From positions 1 to 64,000 of the forward strand of contig NZ_CALVGT010000032.1 of the NCBI RefSeq assembly GCF_944327175.1: a stretch of 64,000 nt of DNA, written 5' to 3'. The translations under genes and the position numbers were made by a program. This document shows positions 48,609 through 56,566 of the stretch, piece by piece. Positions within the stretch are counted from its first letter, which is position 1; every line of letters starts with the position of its first letter. Source of the stretch: an uncultured Lactobacillus sp. GTDB taxonomy: Bacteria; Bacillota; Bacilli; Lactobacillales; Lactobacillaceae. The notes beneath the pieces are model-generated. The model was not told the origin of the DNA, did not search any database, and was given only the letters and a program-made list of their open reading frames with translations.

Positions 48609-49370
48609 TTATTCAGCGTCGTCTACTTCTTCAGCAGAGTTTTCTTCAGCACTTTCAGACAATTCCTTTTCAACGTCGGCGTTATCTGCACCTTGCTTGC
48701 CTTCGATTACGGCGTCAGCCATAGCACCGGCAATCAAGCGGATAGCACGGATAGCGTCGTCGTTTGAAGGGATGATTACGTCGATCGGAGTTGGGTCAGT
48801 GTTGGTGTCAACCATGGCTACAACTGGGATACCAAGCTTGTTAGCTTCGTGAACGGCGATCTTTTCCTTCTTAGGGTCAACGACGAACATTACGTCAGGA
48901 ATCCGAGGCATGTCTTCGATACCGCCCAGGAACTTTTGCAGCTTGTCCAATTCCTTGGTCAGCAAAGCAACTTCCTTCTTTGGCAGTACGTCGAAGGTGC
49001 CGTCTTCAGCCATCTTCTTCAAGTCCTTCAAACGCTTAACCCGGCTTTGGATAGTAGTCCAGTTGGTCAAAGTACCACCCAACCAGCGTTGGTTGACGTA
49101 GTATTGACCTGCACGGGTAGCTTCTTCAGCGATTGCTTCTTGAGCTTGCTTCTTGGTACCAACGAACAAGAAAACACCGTCGTCTTGAGCAACAGCCTTA
49201 ACGTAGTTGTAGGCGTCGTCAAGCATCTTGATGGTCTTTTGCAAGTCGATGATGTAGATCCCGTTTCTTTGAGTGAAGATGTATGGCTTCATCTTCGGGT
49301 CCCATCTTCTGGTTTGGTGACCAAAGTGTACACCAGCTTCAAGCAATTGCTTCATAGATACAACTGACAT
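48609..49370 (-). CDS. rpsB: 30S ribosomal protein S2
   Basis: S2 (253 aa) is a 30S protein assembled late and bound near S1 in other bacteria. Signatures are [19 protein letters not shown] and the C-terminal [20 protein letters not shown]. It ends in an acidic tail. It heads rpsB-tsf, with a consensus promoter and a leader of about 120 nt that may serve autoregulation. Confidence 0.98.
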   Translation of the reverse strand: MSVVSMKQLLEAGVHFGHQTRRWDPKMKPYIFTQRNGIYIIDLQKTIKMLDDAYNYVKAVAQDDGVFLFVGTKKQAQEAIAEEATRAGQYYVNQRWLGGTLTNWTTIQSRVKRLKDLKKMAEDGTFDVLPKKEVALLTKELDKLQKFLGGIEDMPRIPDVMFVVDPKKEKIAVHEANKLGIPVVAMVDTNTDPTPIDVIIPSNDDAIRAIRLIAGAMADAVIEGKQGADNADVEKELSESAEENSAEEVDDAE

Positions 49371-49494
49371 AAATAAATTCCTCCTAGGTTATTTCCTCTC
49401 AAGCGTTCATTTCAGCATTCAACCGTTTGTCTTTAGGCACCTGAATGCCAATCGCTCTTGATGTGTTTTCTAGCGTGCAATCGCACGCTTGTCT
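49371..49494 (-). other. rpsB 5' leader with hairpins
   Basis: The untranslated leader of about 120 nt contains a perfect 6-bp hairpin GCGTGC/GCACGC (49473-49488). It also contains GGCATTC, which can pair with GAATGCT further downstream. Ribosomal-protein leaders often bind their own product; no known S2 leader motif is recognised here. Confidence 0.4.
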
Positions 49495-49523
49495 ATCATA
49501 CTCGATTTTCCTTTTAAACGCAA
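49495..49523 (-). promoter_or_regulatory. rpsB promoter
   Basis: On the minus strand, -35 TTGCGT (49523-49518), a 17-bp spacer and -10 TATGAT (49500-49495). Confidence 0.8.
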
Positions 49524-49533
49524 GCTTTTCCGC

Positions 49534-50544
49534 CTAAAAATTAACCCCCTGCTCTTTGAGGAATTTTTCCTTCCATGCCCGGTCATGGTGCTTGAACCAA
49601 TATTCCCGCTGCATGGCCGTCCGCTTGTCGGCATACTCTTCATGATAGATCATTTCCACCGGCCGCCGGCTCTTGGTGTACTTGGCGCCTTTACCGGAAT
49701 TATGAGCGTCCAGCCTCTTCTTTAAATCGTTGGTATAGCCGCCGTAAAAGCTGCCATCACTGCACAAGAGAACATAGAAGTAGTGCTTTTCCTCCGGCAA
49801 TTTGGCCTCTAAAATTTCCTTGATTGCTGGGGTATTACTGCCATCTGCCTCATGGACTTCGATTGCATCGCGAAGAATCAGCCCGTCACCCTTCCCGCTT
49901 CTGACCGCTTCAACGATGACCAAATTAGCATCTTGCCCTCTTCTAGAAACAAATGGCTGGACAGTCTTAACGGCCAGGTCATGTTTAAAGCCGTAATTGA
50001 TGATCTCACCCAGCCGCTCTGGCCGGTGGACCATGAACATCTTCCCCTTCATTTTCAAGAGGCCGGCTGAAACGGCGATAATTTCCTCTAAGTTGATTTC
50101 CAGTTCATGGCGGGCAATGGCTTTAGACCGGTCCGGGTTCAGCTTATGGCCGGCCGGGGCCTTGAAATAAGGCGGGTTGACCACGACGACGTCATAGCTG
50201 TCTTTTCGCAAAAAGCTGCCCGCGTCTTTGACATTGCCCTGGTGAACCGTGATCCTGTCCTGCATATCGTTTAATTCGACCGATCGCCGGGCCTTGTAAA
50301 CGATGTCCTCTTGCAGTTCAACATCATCGTAATGGGCCTTGTTAAAAGCAGCCATGTAGAGGCTGGCTGCCGCGTTGCCGCTGCAGAGTTCAACCACCTT
50401 GGACCGGTTTTTGATGGCTTCTTTGGCCCAGTAAGCCAGAAGCAGGGTGTCCAGGGAAAAGGCAAAAGACTGCCCGTCCTGGATGATTTTCAGCTGCTCG
50501 CCCAGCATGTAATCGATACGTTCATTTTCCTTAAGTTCAATCAT
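49534..50544 (-). CDS. Fused TrmN6-type methyltransferase and GIY-YIG domain protein
   Basis: This 336-aa protein has two domains. Residues 1 to about 240 are an adenine-N6 methyltransferase of the TrmN6/YabB family, with the SAM motif VVELCSGNAAASLYMAA and the catalytic NPPYF; the family methylates A37 of a tRNA. Residues about 252-336 form a GIY-YIG domain of the YazA/UPF0213 family (FYVLLCSDGSFYGGYT). In Bacillus these are adjacent genes yabB and yazA; here they form one continuous frame. The join supports a shared task in nucleic-acid processing, which is inference. Its stop lies just upstream of the rpsB promoter. Confidence 0.88.
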   Translation of the reverse strand: MIELKENERIDYMLGEQLKIIQDGQSFAFSLDTLLLAYWAKEAIKNRSKVVELCSGNAAASLYMAAFNKAHYDDVELQEDIVYKARRSVELNDMQDRITVHQGNVKDAGSFLRKDSYDVVVVNPPYFKAPAGHKLNPDRSKAIARHELEINLEEIIAVSAGLLKMKGKMFMVHRPERLGEIINYGFKHDLAVKTVQPFVSRRGQDANLVIVEAVRSGKGDGLILRDAIEVHEADGSNTPAIKEILEAKLPEEKHYFYVLLCSDGSFYGGYTNDLKKRLDAHNSGKGAKYTKSRRPVEMIYHEEYADKRTAMQREYWFKHHDRAWKEKFLKEQGVNF

Positions 50545-50576
50545 GTAATTCTGAAGCCCGTCCCTTATTCTTAGAT

Positions 50577-50586
50577 GTGTTATAAT
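50577..50586 (+). promoter_or_regulatory. plsC extended -10 promoter
   Basis: TGTTATAAT (-10 TATAAT at 50581-50586 with the TGn extension) lies 28 nt before the start. No good -35 is visible, as is usual for extended -10 promoters. Confidence 0.6.
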
Positions 50587-50614
50587 TTATTCTACATCAT
50601 TTGGAGGTTCTTTT

Positions 50615-51229
50615 ATGCTTTATCGTATTTTCAGACCGATCGCCCGCTTCATCGTCTGGGTCTTAAACGGCCACCTGCATGTCCACCACAAGGAAAGACT
50701 GCCAGAAGGTACCTATATTTTAGTTGCCCCGCACCGGAACTGGTGGGAGCCGATTCTTTTCGCCCTGGCCGCCAGCCCTACGGAATTCATGTTCATGACC
50801 AAGCAGGAGCTGTTTAAAAATCCGATCCTCCGCTGGATCTTAAACAATGCCCACGCCTTCCCGGTCAACCGCAAGCACCCAGGTCCTTCCGTCATCAAGA
50901 TACCGGTCAAAGGCCTAAAGTCTGAAGGCCTGTCTTTGATCATGTTCCCTTCCGGCACTCGGCACTCAGCCTCCCTTAAGTCCGGCGCCCTGGTTATCGC
51001 CAGAATGTCCGGCCGCCCCTTGCTTCCGGCAGTCTACCAAGGCCCGCTGACTTTTAAGGGAGTTTTGCAAAGAAAGGGCATGGAAATCAACTTTGGCGAC
51101 CCAATCGTCATCGACCGCAAGACCAAATTGACCCCGGAAACTGAAGCTGCCTACAATCAGCAGCTGGAAGACGCCTGGAAAAAGATCGACCAGGAACTGG
51201 ATCCGGATTTCCACTATGAAGCTAAATAA
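50615..51229 (+). CDS. plsC: 1-acyl-sn-glycerol-3-phosphate acyltransferase
   Basis: This 204-aa membrane-associated acyltransferase adds the second acyl chain to lysophosphatidate in phospholipid synthesis. The PlsC fold is clear, but two motifs vary. The catalytic motif is H40-x4-E45 (APHRNWWEP) rather than H-x4-D, and motif III is FPSGTR (111-116) rather than FPEGTR. The motif II region AFPVNR is normal. GGAGG lies 10 nt before the ATG. It is monocistronic, with an extended -10 promoter and strong terminator. It may be a divergent subfamily with another acyl acceptor. Confidence 0.85.
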   Translation: MLYRIFRPIARFIVWVLNGHLHVHHKERLPEGTYILVAPHRNWWEPILFALAASPTEFMFMTKQELFKNPILRWILNNAHAFPVNRKHPGPSVIKIPVKGLKSEGLSLIMFPSGTRHSASLKSGALVIARMSGRPLLPAVYQGPLTFKGVLQRKGMEINFGDPIVIDRKTKLTPETEAAYNQQLEDAWKKIDQELDPDFHYEAK

Positions 51230-51251
51230 TTAAAGATGACAAAACAACAAG

Positions 51252-51283
51252 AAAAGGATTGAGTATGGCGCTCAATCCTTTTT
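51252..51283. terminator. Bidirectional terminator plsC / asd
   Basis: AAAAGGATTGAG and CTCAATCCTTTT form a perfect 12-bp stem with a 7-nt loop, between convergent genes. Confidence 0.9.
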
Positions 51284-51309
51284 CTTTATGCTTTTTCTAC
51301 TCTTGCTTA

Positions 51310-52296
51310 TTACTTGTTATTTTCCAGGTATTCCATAATCTGGACAGCGTTAGTTGCCGCCCCCTTCCGGATCTGGTCACCGGTGCACCAGAGAGTAAGG
51401 CCGTTAGGGTTAGTCAAGTCCCGGCGCAGGCGGCCAACTTGCACGATATCTTTGTTGGAGTTTTCCAATGGCGTCGGCGTGTGATCAGTAACCAGGAGGT
51501 CGCCGTCAAAAGCCGCGATGGCTTTTTCAGCAGCTTCAACTGAGACCGGTTCTTCAGTGACAACCGTCACCGCAATTGAGTGGGACCGGTAGACCGGGAC
51601 CCGGACGCAGGTGCAGGTCACCAACAAGTCTGGCAAGTGCAAGATCTTTCTGCCTTCATTCTGCATCTTCATTTCTTCAGTCGTATAACCGTTTTCCAAA
51701 GGACTACCAATGTCAGCGATGACGTTAAAGGCGATCTGGGCCGGGAAGACCTTGGCTTCCACGCTCTCGCCCTTGGTCAATGCCGTTACTTCATCCTTCA
51801 GTTCGCTGATCCCGCCCATGCCAGCGCCAGAAACGGCCTGGTAAGTGCAGGCATTGATAGCCTTAATCGGGGACAACTTGGCAATCGGTGCCAGAGCCAT
51901 CAAGGTAATGGCGGTTGAACAGTTGGGATTGGCAATCACGCCGTGGTGGTCTAAGGCATCTTGGCCATTAATTTCAGGAACTACCAAAGGCACGCCGTCT
52001 TCTTGCCGGAAGGCTGAGCTGTTGTCAATGTAGACTGCCCCGCTCTTTTCGACCAGGGGCCGGTATTCCTTAGACAAGCTGTTGGAAACTGCCCCCAAAA
52101 CGTAGTCCAGGCCATTCAGTCTTTCCTGGCTGACCACTTCCAGGGTCAATTCCTGGCCAGCAAAGGGCAGTTTTTTGCCCTTGGAGCGCTCGGAAGCAAA
52201 AACGCGTAGTTCTTCAACCGGCAATTGTCTTTCTTCAATGCATTCCAGCATCTGCCGGCCAACGGCCCCTGTAGCTCCTAAAATACCAATTTTCAT
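51310..52296 (-). CDS. asd: Aspartate-semialdehyde dehydrogenase
   Basis: This 328-aa enzyme reduces aspartyl phosphate to the semialdehyde, the branch point to lysine/diaminopimelate, methionine and threonine. The NADP motif GATGAVGRQ, the catalytic Cys in NPNCSTA, and the substrate segment CTYQAVSGAG are present. It looks intact. Its ATG follows the lysC remnant's stop directly, so it is third in the hom-lysC-asd unit. With lysC broken, its substrate must come from another aspartokinase if the enzyme is still used. Confidence 0.94.
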   Translation of the reverse strand: MKIGILGATGAVGRQMLECIEERQLPVEELRVFASERSKGKKLPFAGQELTLEVVSQERLNGLDYVLGAVSNSLSKEYRPLVEKSGAVYIDNSSAFRQEDGVPLVVPEINGQDALDHHGVIANPNCSTAITLMALAPIAKLSPIKAINACTYQAVSGAGMGGISELKDEVTALTKGESVEAKVFPAQIAFNVIADIGSPLENGYTTEEMKMQNEGRKILHLPDLLVTCTCVRVPVYRSHSIAVTVVTEEPVSVEAAEKAIAAFDGDLLVTDHTPTPLENSNKDIVQVGRLRRDLTNPNGLTLWCTGDQIRKGAATNAVQIMEYLENNK

Positions 52297-52998
52297 TTAT
52301 CTTTCCACTCTTTCTTCACTAATAAACTGCTGATAAATTTCCTTGATTGCCGGCACCAGGTCTTGGTTATTGACGCCAATGACGATGCTTTGCTCGTCGC
52401 AGGCCTGGCTGATGGTGCGGATGTTGATCTGCTGGTCACCCAGAGTTGACAAAATCTTGCCCGACATACCAGGCATCTGCCGCATGGCCCGGCCAACCAC
52501 GGCCTACATGGCCTGCTGGTCTTCGACCTGGACTTTTAACAATTCCTGGCACTTGTCCAGGTCAATCGAACCATCATAATGGAAACGGATCACCCGGCTG
52601 GCGTCAATGAAGTCCGCGTCCAAGTATTCAGCCAGGCAGAGACCGGTCAAGTATTCGCCACGGGAAACCGGATAGTCCAGGTTCAAATTCTGGGCCAAGT
52701 TCTGCCTGATCTTGGCAAATTCCCTGCCCAGGTCGATTTTGAGGCCCAGGCTGCGCTTAATTTCCATGTACTTTTCTACGATAGACTGGAAAATCGATTC
52801 ATAGCTGACATCGTAGGTAATGTGGGCCGCGCAGAGATAGAGGAGGTCAGTGACTTTATGGTCCTCCTGCCCGCTCTTGCCGCAGGCGCTAGTGACCACA
52901 TACTCGCGGTCCGGGTCAGCCAGAATAATCTGCTTGACCTTCTTAAACTGTTCGCTGTTGGCGACTGAAGAGCCGCCGAATTTGACTGCTTTACTCAT
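52297..52998 (-). pseudogene. lysC: Aspartokinase, internally deleted and interrupted
   Basis: The 5' part encodes the aspartokinase N-terminus (VKFGGSSVAN, then KVTDLLYLC and SRGEYLTGLCLAEYLDAD) up to about residue 160. It then meets an in-frame TAG at 52506-52504. Immediately after, still in frame, the sequence resumes as AVVGRAMRQMPGMSGKI, which is the last regulatory (ACT) domain, and ends at 52297. A full aspartokinase has about 450 residues; some 220 codons, covering the rest of the kinase domain and the first ACT domain, are missing at the junction. The two pieces together cannot form an active kinase. It overlaps hom by 8 bp and abuts asd. Confidence 0.9.
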
Positions 52999-54139
52999 CT
53001 GCCACTCCCGCCAAAAAGGCTGCCGGGTCCCCGCTTTCCTTGACCAGGCTTGAAATTTCCGGCAAAGTCAGCTTTTTGGTCAGAAATGCCTTTTCGCTGA
53101 TTCTTTCTGCTACTGCATCCTTGAAAAAATCCGCCCGGTCAGTCCGCAGGTAAAAGGTCTGCTCTTCCTCATCAGTCAGCTGGGTCGGCTGGCTGCTTGC
53201 AACGATTTCCTTTTTCCTTTCAGCCAAATCCAAGAGGTCCTGGACAGCAGCGTGGGCGGTTGGCAAGGGCCCCGCCCCCTGGCCGACAAAAGTTGCCGGA
53301 CCCAGGGAGGCGGAATCAGTTTCCAGGGCATTGAAGTTAAGGCCTACTCCGGCTAAAAGGCTGGTCTTTTTTAGCATGACCGGCAAAACCTGCAAGGACA
53401 GCTTCTCACCTGCCTGCCGGCCCCGGCCCAGCAACTTGATGGTCCGGCCATTTGCCTTGGCCCAGGCAAAGTCTTCCTTGGTCAAATGCCGTATCCCCCA
53501 CTGGTCAACCTGGCTTGGATCAGCAATTTTGCCAAAAGCAGTCAATGCTGACAAGCAGACCTTGTAGCAGACGTCCCCGCCGTCGATGTCATCGCTGGGA
53601 TCTTTTTCCGCGTAGCCTAGTTCCTGGGCCTCTTTTAAACAAGCGGCAAAGTCCAGGTCCTTTTCTGCCATTTGGGAAAGGATGTAGTTGCTGGTCCCGT
53701 TAAAAATCCCCTGGAAGGCCGTAACCGGCTCCAAGCGCTGGATATGCTTGATGCTGTCGATCCAGGGGATGCCGCCGCCAACGCTGGCCTCATAGGCCAA
53801 TACCAGGCCCTTCTGCCTGGCTAAATCGAAGAGCTCGCCGGCATAGACCGCCAGCATCTTCTTATTGGCCGTCACCACGTGCTTGCCGGCTTCCAGGACC
53901 CGCTTAACATAGCTGTGGGCCGGTTCTAACCCTCCGATACACTCGCAAACCACTGAAATTTCCGGATCACTCACGATTTCCTCAAAGTCAGTCGTATGCT
54001 GGTCATCCAGGATCTGTTCATCTCTGTGCACCAGGATTTTTTTAATTTTAATCTTCCGCAAAAGAGGAGTTTCAGCTTCTTCAACCAGCTTGACAATACC
54101 CCCGCCAACCACGCCGCGGCCTAAGATCGCAATTTGCAT
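52991..54139 (-). CDS. hom: Homoserine dehydrogenase
   Basis: This 382-aa enzyme reduces aspartate semialdehyde to homoserine for threonine and methionine. The NAD(P) fold begins AILGRGVVGGGIV. FNGTSNYIL and GYAEKDPSDDIDGGD carry the active-site region, with the lysine in DVCYKVCL. It is short and lacks the regulatory C-terminal ACT domain found in Bacillus Hom. GGAGG lies 7 nt before the ATG. It leads hom-lysC-asd and is divergent from an ACT-domain regulator with an overlapping promoter. Confidence 0.93.
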   Translation of the reverse strand: MQIAILGRGVVGGGIVKLVEEAETPLLRKIKIKKILVHRDEQILDDQHTTDFEEIVSDPEISVVCECIGGLEPAHSYVKRVLEAGKHVVTANKKMLAVYAGELFDLARQKGLVLAYEASVGGGIPWIDSIKHIQRLEPVTAFQGIFNGTSNYILSQMAEKDLDFAACLKEAQELGYAEKDPSDDIDGGDVCYKVCLSALTAFGKIADPSQVDQWGIRHLTKEDFAWAKANGRTIKLLGRGRQAGEKLSLQVLPVMLKKTSLLAGVGLNFNALETDSASLGPATFVGQGAGPLPTAHAAVQDLLDLAERKKEIVASSQPTQLTDEEEQTFYLRTDRADFFKDAVAERISEKAFLTKKLTLPEISSLVKESGDPAAFLAGVADE

Positions 54140-54190
54140 ACCCGCCTCCGTTGTTTCTAATTTAGGGACACTTGTTTTTGAATTAAAAAC

Positions 54191-54219
54191 ATAGTATCAT
54201 TATCCGCAAGGCTTGACAA
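54191..54219 (-). promoter_or_regulatory. hom promoter
   Basis: On the minus strand, -35 TTGTCA (54219-54214), a 17-bp spacer and -10 TACTAT (54196-54191). The -35 overlaps that of the divergent gene. Confidence 0.7.
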
Positions 54220-54241
54220 GGGAAAAGTTAGTTATTATTAA
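54213..54241 (+). promoter_or_regulatory. Promoter of the ACT-domain regulator gene
   Basis: A perfect -35 TTGACA (54213-54218), a 17-bp spacer and -10 TATTAA (54236-54241). It shares the CTTGACAAG core with the hom promoter on the other strand. Confidence 0.7.
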
Positions 54242-54278
54242 ACAAAAATTAAAGCAATTTGTCAAAGGAGGATTTGCC

Positions 54279-54713
54279 ATGACTGACTATTTTTACGTTC
54301 ATAAAAAGATCCTGCCCGACTATCTGGAGAAGGTCCTGGAGGCCAGGGAAATGCTGGACAGCCGGGAAGCAGCCACAGTCACCGAGGCGACTGAGCGGGT
54401 CGGCATCTCCCGCAATACATACTACCGCTATAAAGACTATGTTTTTAGAGCCAAGGACCCTTCAAGGGGCCAGCAGGCGGTCTTTTCCCTGCTTTTAGCT
54501 GACCAGCCCGGGGCCCTGTCAGCCGTTTTAACCTGTGTTACCGGCCACCAGGCCTCGGTTTTGACCATTTCCCAGGCCATTCCTTTGGCCAGCCATGCCA
54601 GTGTCTTGATGTCCCTGGATTTGAGCGGCCTTGAAGGTGACCTCAACACCCTTTTGGGCGATTTGCAGTCCCTGCCCTTTGTCAAAAATCTCCAGCTCGC
54701 TGGATTAGAATAA
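54279..54713 (+). CDS. ACT-domain regulator, PheB/ThrR (UPF0735) family
   Basis: This 144-aa protein has an N-terminal helix-turn-helix-like region (about residues 10-55, [22 protein letters not shown]) and a C-terminal ACT domain (about 65-144). The family includes Bacillus PheB and ThrR; ThrR represses hom and threonine genes. Divergence from hom and the overlapping promoters support control of hom by threonine or a related amino acid. I chose the ATG at 54279, which follows AAAGGAGG by 6-7 nt; the longer frame would start inside the -35 region. Confidence 0.86.
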   Translation: MTDYFYVHKKILPDYLEKVLEAREMLDSREAATVTEATERVGISRNTYYRYKDYVFRAKDPSRGQQAVFSLLLADQPGALSAVLTCVTGHQASVLTISQAIPLASHASVLMSLDLSGLEGDLNTLLGDLQSLPFVKNLQLAGLE

Positions 54714-54715
54714 TA

Positions 54716-54743
54716 AAAGAGCGCGTCAGATGAACGCGCTCTT
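54716..54743. terminator. Bidirectional terminator regulator / ABC exporter
   Basis: AAAGAGCGCGT and ACGCGCTCTTT form a perfect 11-bp stem, between convergent genes. Confidence 0.9.
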
Positions 54744-54763
54744 TATTTTGCTTTAATTCATTC

Positions 54764-56566
54764 TTAGTTTTCACGGTTTTGCTGGAGGGTGTAAAGATCA
54801 TAGTAGTAGCCCTTTTGCGCCAGCAATTCCGCGTGCTTGCCATGTTCGACGATTCTCCCCTTGTCCAAAACGATGATCTGATCAGCATCAGCAATCGTCG
54901 ATAGGCGGTGGGCAATGGCCAGGGTCGTGCGGCCCTGGCGCAGCTTTTTAAGACCTGCCTGAATCAGGCTCTCCGTTTCCGTGTCCACGTTGGCGGTTGC
55001 TTCATCCAAAATCAAAATCCTAGGATTGGTTACCAGGGTCCGGGCAAAGGAAATCAACTGTCTTTCCCCGCTGGAGAATTCCGACCCGCCTTCAATGACC
55101 TTGGCCTGGTATTTTCCAGGCAATTTTTCGATAAAGCGGTCTGCCTGGACGGTTTTGGCGGCTTGTTCAATCTGCTCATCAGTGATCTTGTCATTGTACA
55201 AGCGGATGTTGGAAGCCACATCCCCGTAGAACATGAAAGGTTCCTGCAAAACCAGGCCCAGCTTCTGCCGCAGTTCTGCCTTAGTAAAGTCCCGGATATC
55301 AGTCCCGTCCAATAGGATCTGGCCATCGTGGAACTCGTAAAAACGCATCATCACGTTGATGATCGAACTCTTGCCTGACCCAGTATGGCCAACAATCCCC
55401 AAGGTCTCACCTGGATTAAGGGTAAAGGATATATCGTGAAGAACGTCATGCTTGCCATCGTATGAAAACGACACGTGCTTAAACTCGATTTTCCCTTCTG
55501 TGATCTTAGCGTCAGCCAGCTCTTTTTGCTCAGGCTCGTATTCTTCCTGGTCCAAAATCTTGAAGATCCGCTTGCCGGCTACAATCCCGTCAGTAAAGAA
55601 AGTCAACGAGTTCATCATGTCCGACAAGGGATTAAAAAAGTTCTGCACGTAGTTGGCAAAAGCATAGATCATGCCGGCCGGGACAAAAGTTGCCCGGAGG
55701 GGGTAGCCGAACCAGACTAACACGCAGGTCAAGGCCAAAGAATAGAGCAGAGCCGTAAACGGCGACAAGAGCAGGCCGTTGGTTCTGATCAGCTTAAAGC
55801 GTGTCTGCATCTGCTGGCGGTTGATTTTTTCAAAATCATCGTCTATCCGCTTTTCCTGGCGGAACTGCTGAATTACGTTTATACCGGCAATGCTTTCTTC
55901 CAGCTTGGTGTTGATCAAGGAGTTCCGGGCCCGGTATTCGTGGTAGATTTTGGAGTTGACCCGGTTGTAAAGCCAGATTGCCCCAACGATCAGTGGCATA
56001 AAGGCCGTCACGATCCCCCCGGCCACCGGGTCAGCCATATACATGGCGATCAAGGCGGTTACCATGGAGACGATCCCTAAAAGAAAGGCAGCGAAAACCT
56101 GCATGAAGCTGCCCAAGGTCATCGTGTCATTGGTTACGCGGGACAAGATCGACCCGGCTGGAGTCTGGTCAAAATACCGCATCCCCAGGGTGTGAATTTT
56201 TGCATAAAGGACCCGGCGAACCTTTTCCAGGGCCTTTTCTCCGGCCAGGGCATAAAGGTATTCATAGGTAAACTGGCAGACCGACTTAAATACTACGCCA
56301 ATGCCGTAGATCAAGGCAACATAATAAACCGTGCTAAAGTCAACCCGGCCGCTTTTTAGATAATGGTCCATGTAATACTGCAGCCAGGTTGGCAAGAGCA
56401 TGTTAATCGCGGAAACTGCCACCATCCCTAAGACGGCAACCAGTAATTCTCCCTTGTAAAGCCAGACAAAGGTCCATAGCCGCTTTAAAATCTGCCCCTG
56501 TTCTTTGGTCGAAATCGGCTGCTGCCAGATTGACTGGAAGTCTTCATTATTCATCGTCATCTTCAC
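54764..56566 (-). CDS. ABC multidrug-type exporter, catalytically complete subunit
   Basis: This 600-aa exporter subunit is similar in design to LmrD/BmrD. It has a six-helix membrane domain, then an ATPase domain with Walker A GHTGSGKSS, Walker B LILDEATANVD including the catalytic Glu, and switch His in IAHRLST. The signature is degenerate (FSSGERQ). The start is uncertain among GTG 56566, ATG 56560 and ATG 56554; AGGTGA is best spaced for 56554. All overlap the end of the upstream partner. It should pair with that partner, which has the complementary defects. Drug or bile export is plausible but unproven. Confidence 0.9.
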   Translation of the reverse strand: MKMTMNNEDFQSIWQQPISTKEQGQILKRLWTFVWLYKGELLVAVLGMVAVSAINMLLPTWLQYYMDHYLKSGRVDFSTVYYVALIYGIGVVFKSVCQFTYEYLYALAGEKALEKVRRVLYAKIHTLGMRYFDQTPAGSILSRVTNDTMTLGSFMQVFAAFLLGIVSMVTALIAMYMADPVAGGIVTAFMPLIVGAIWLYNRVNSKIYHEYRARNSLINTKLEESIAGINVIQQFRQEKRIDDDFEKINRQQMQTRFKLIRTNGLLLSPFTALLYSLALTCVLVWFGYPLRATFVPAGMIYAFANYVQNFFNPLSDMMNSLTFFTDGIVAGKRIFKILDQEEYEPEQKELADAKITEGKIEFKHVSFSYDGKHDVLHDISFTLNPGETLGIVGHTGSGKSSIINVMMRFYEFHDGQILLDGTDIRDFTKAELRQKLGLVLQEPFMFYGDVASNIRLYNDKITDEQIEQAAKTVQADRFIEKLPGKYQAKVIEGGSEFSSGERQLISFARTLVTNPRILILDEATANVDTETESLIQAGLKKLRQGRTTLAIAHRLSTIADADQIIVLDKGRIVEHGKHAELLAQKGYYYDLYTLQQNREN

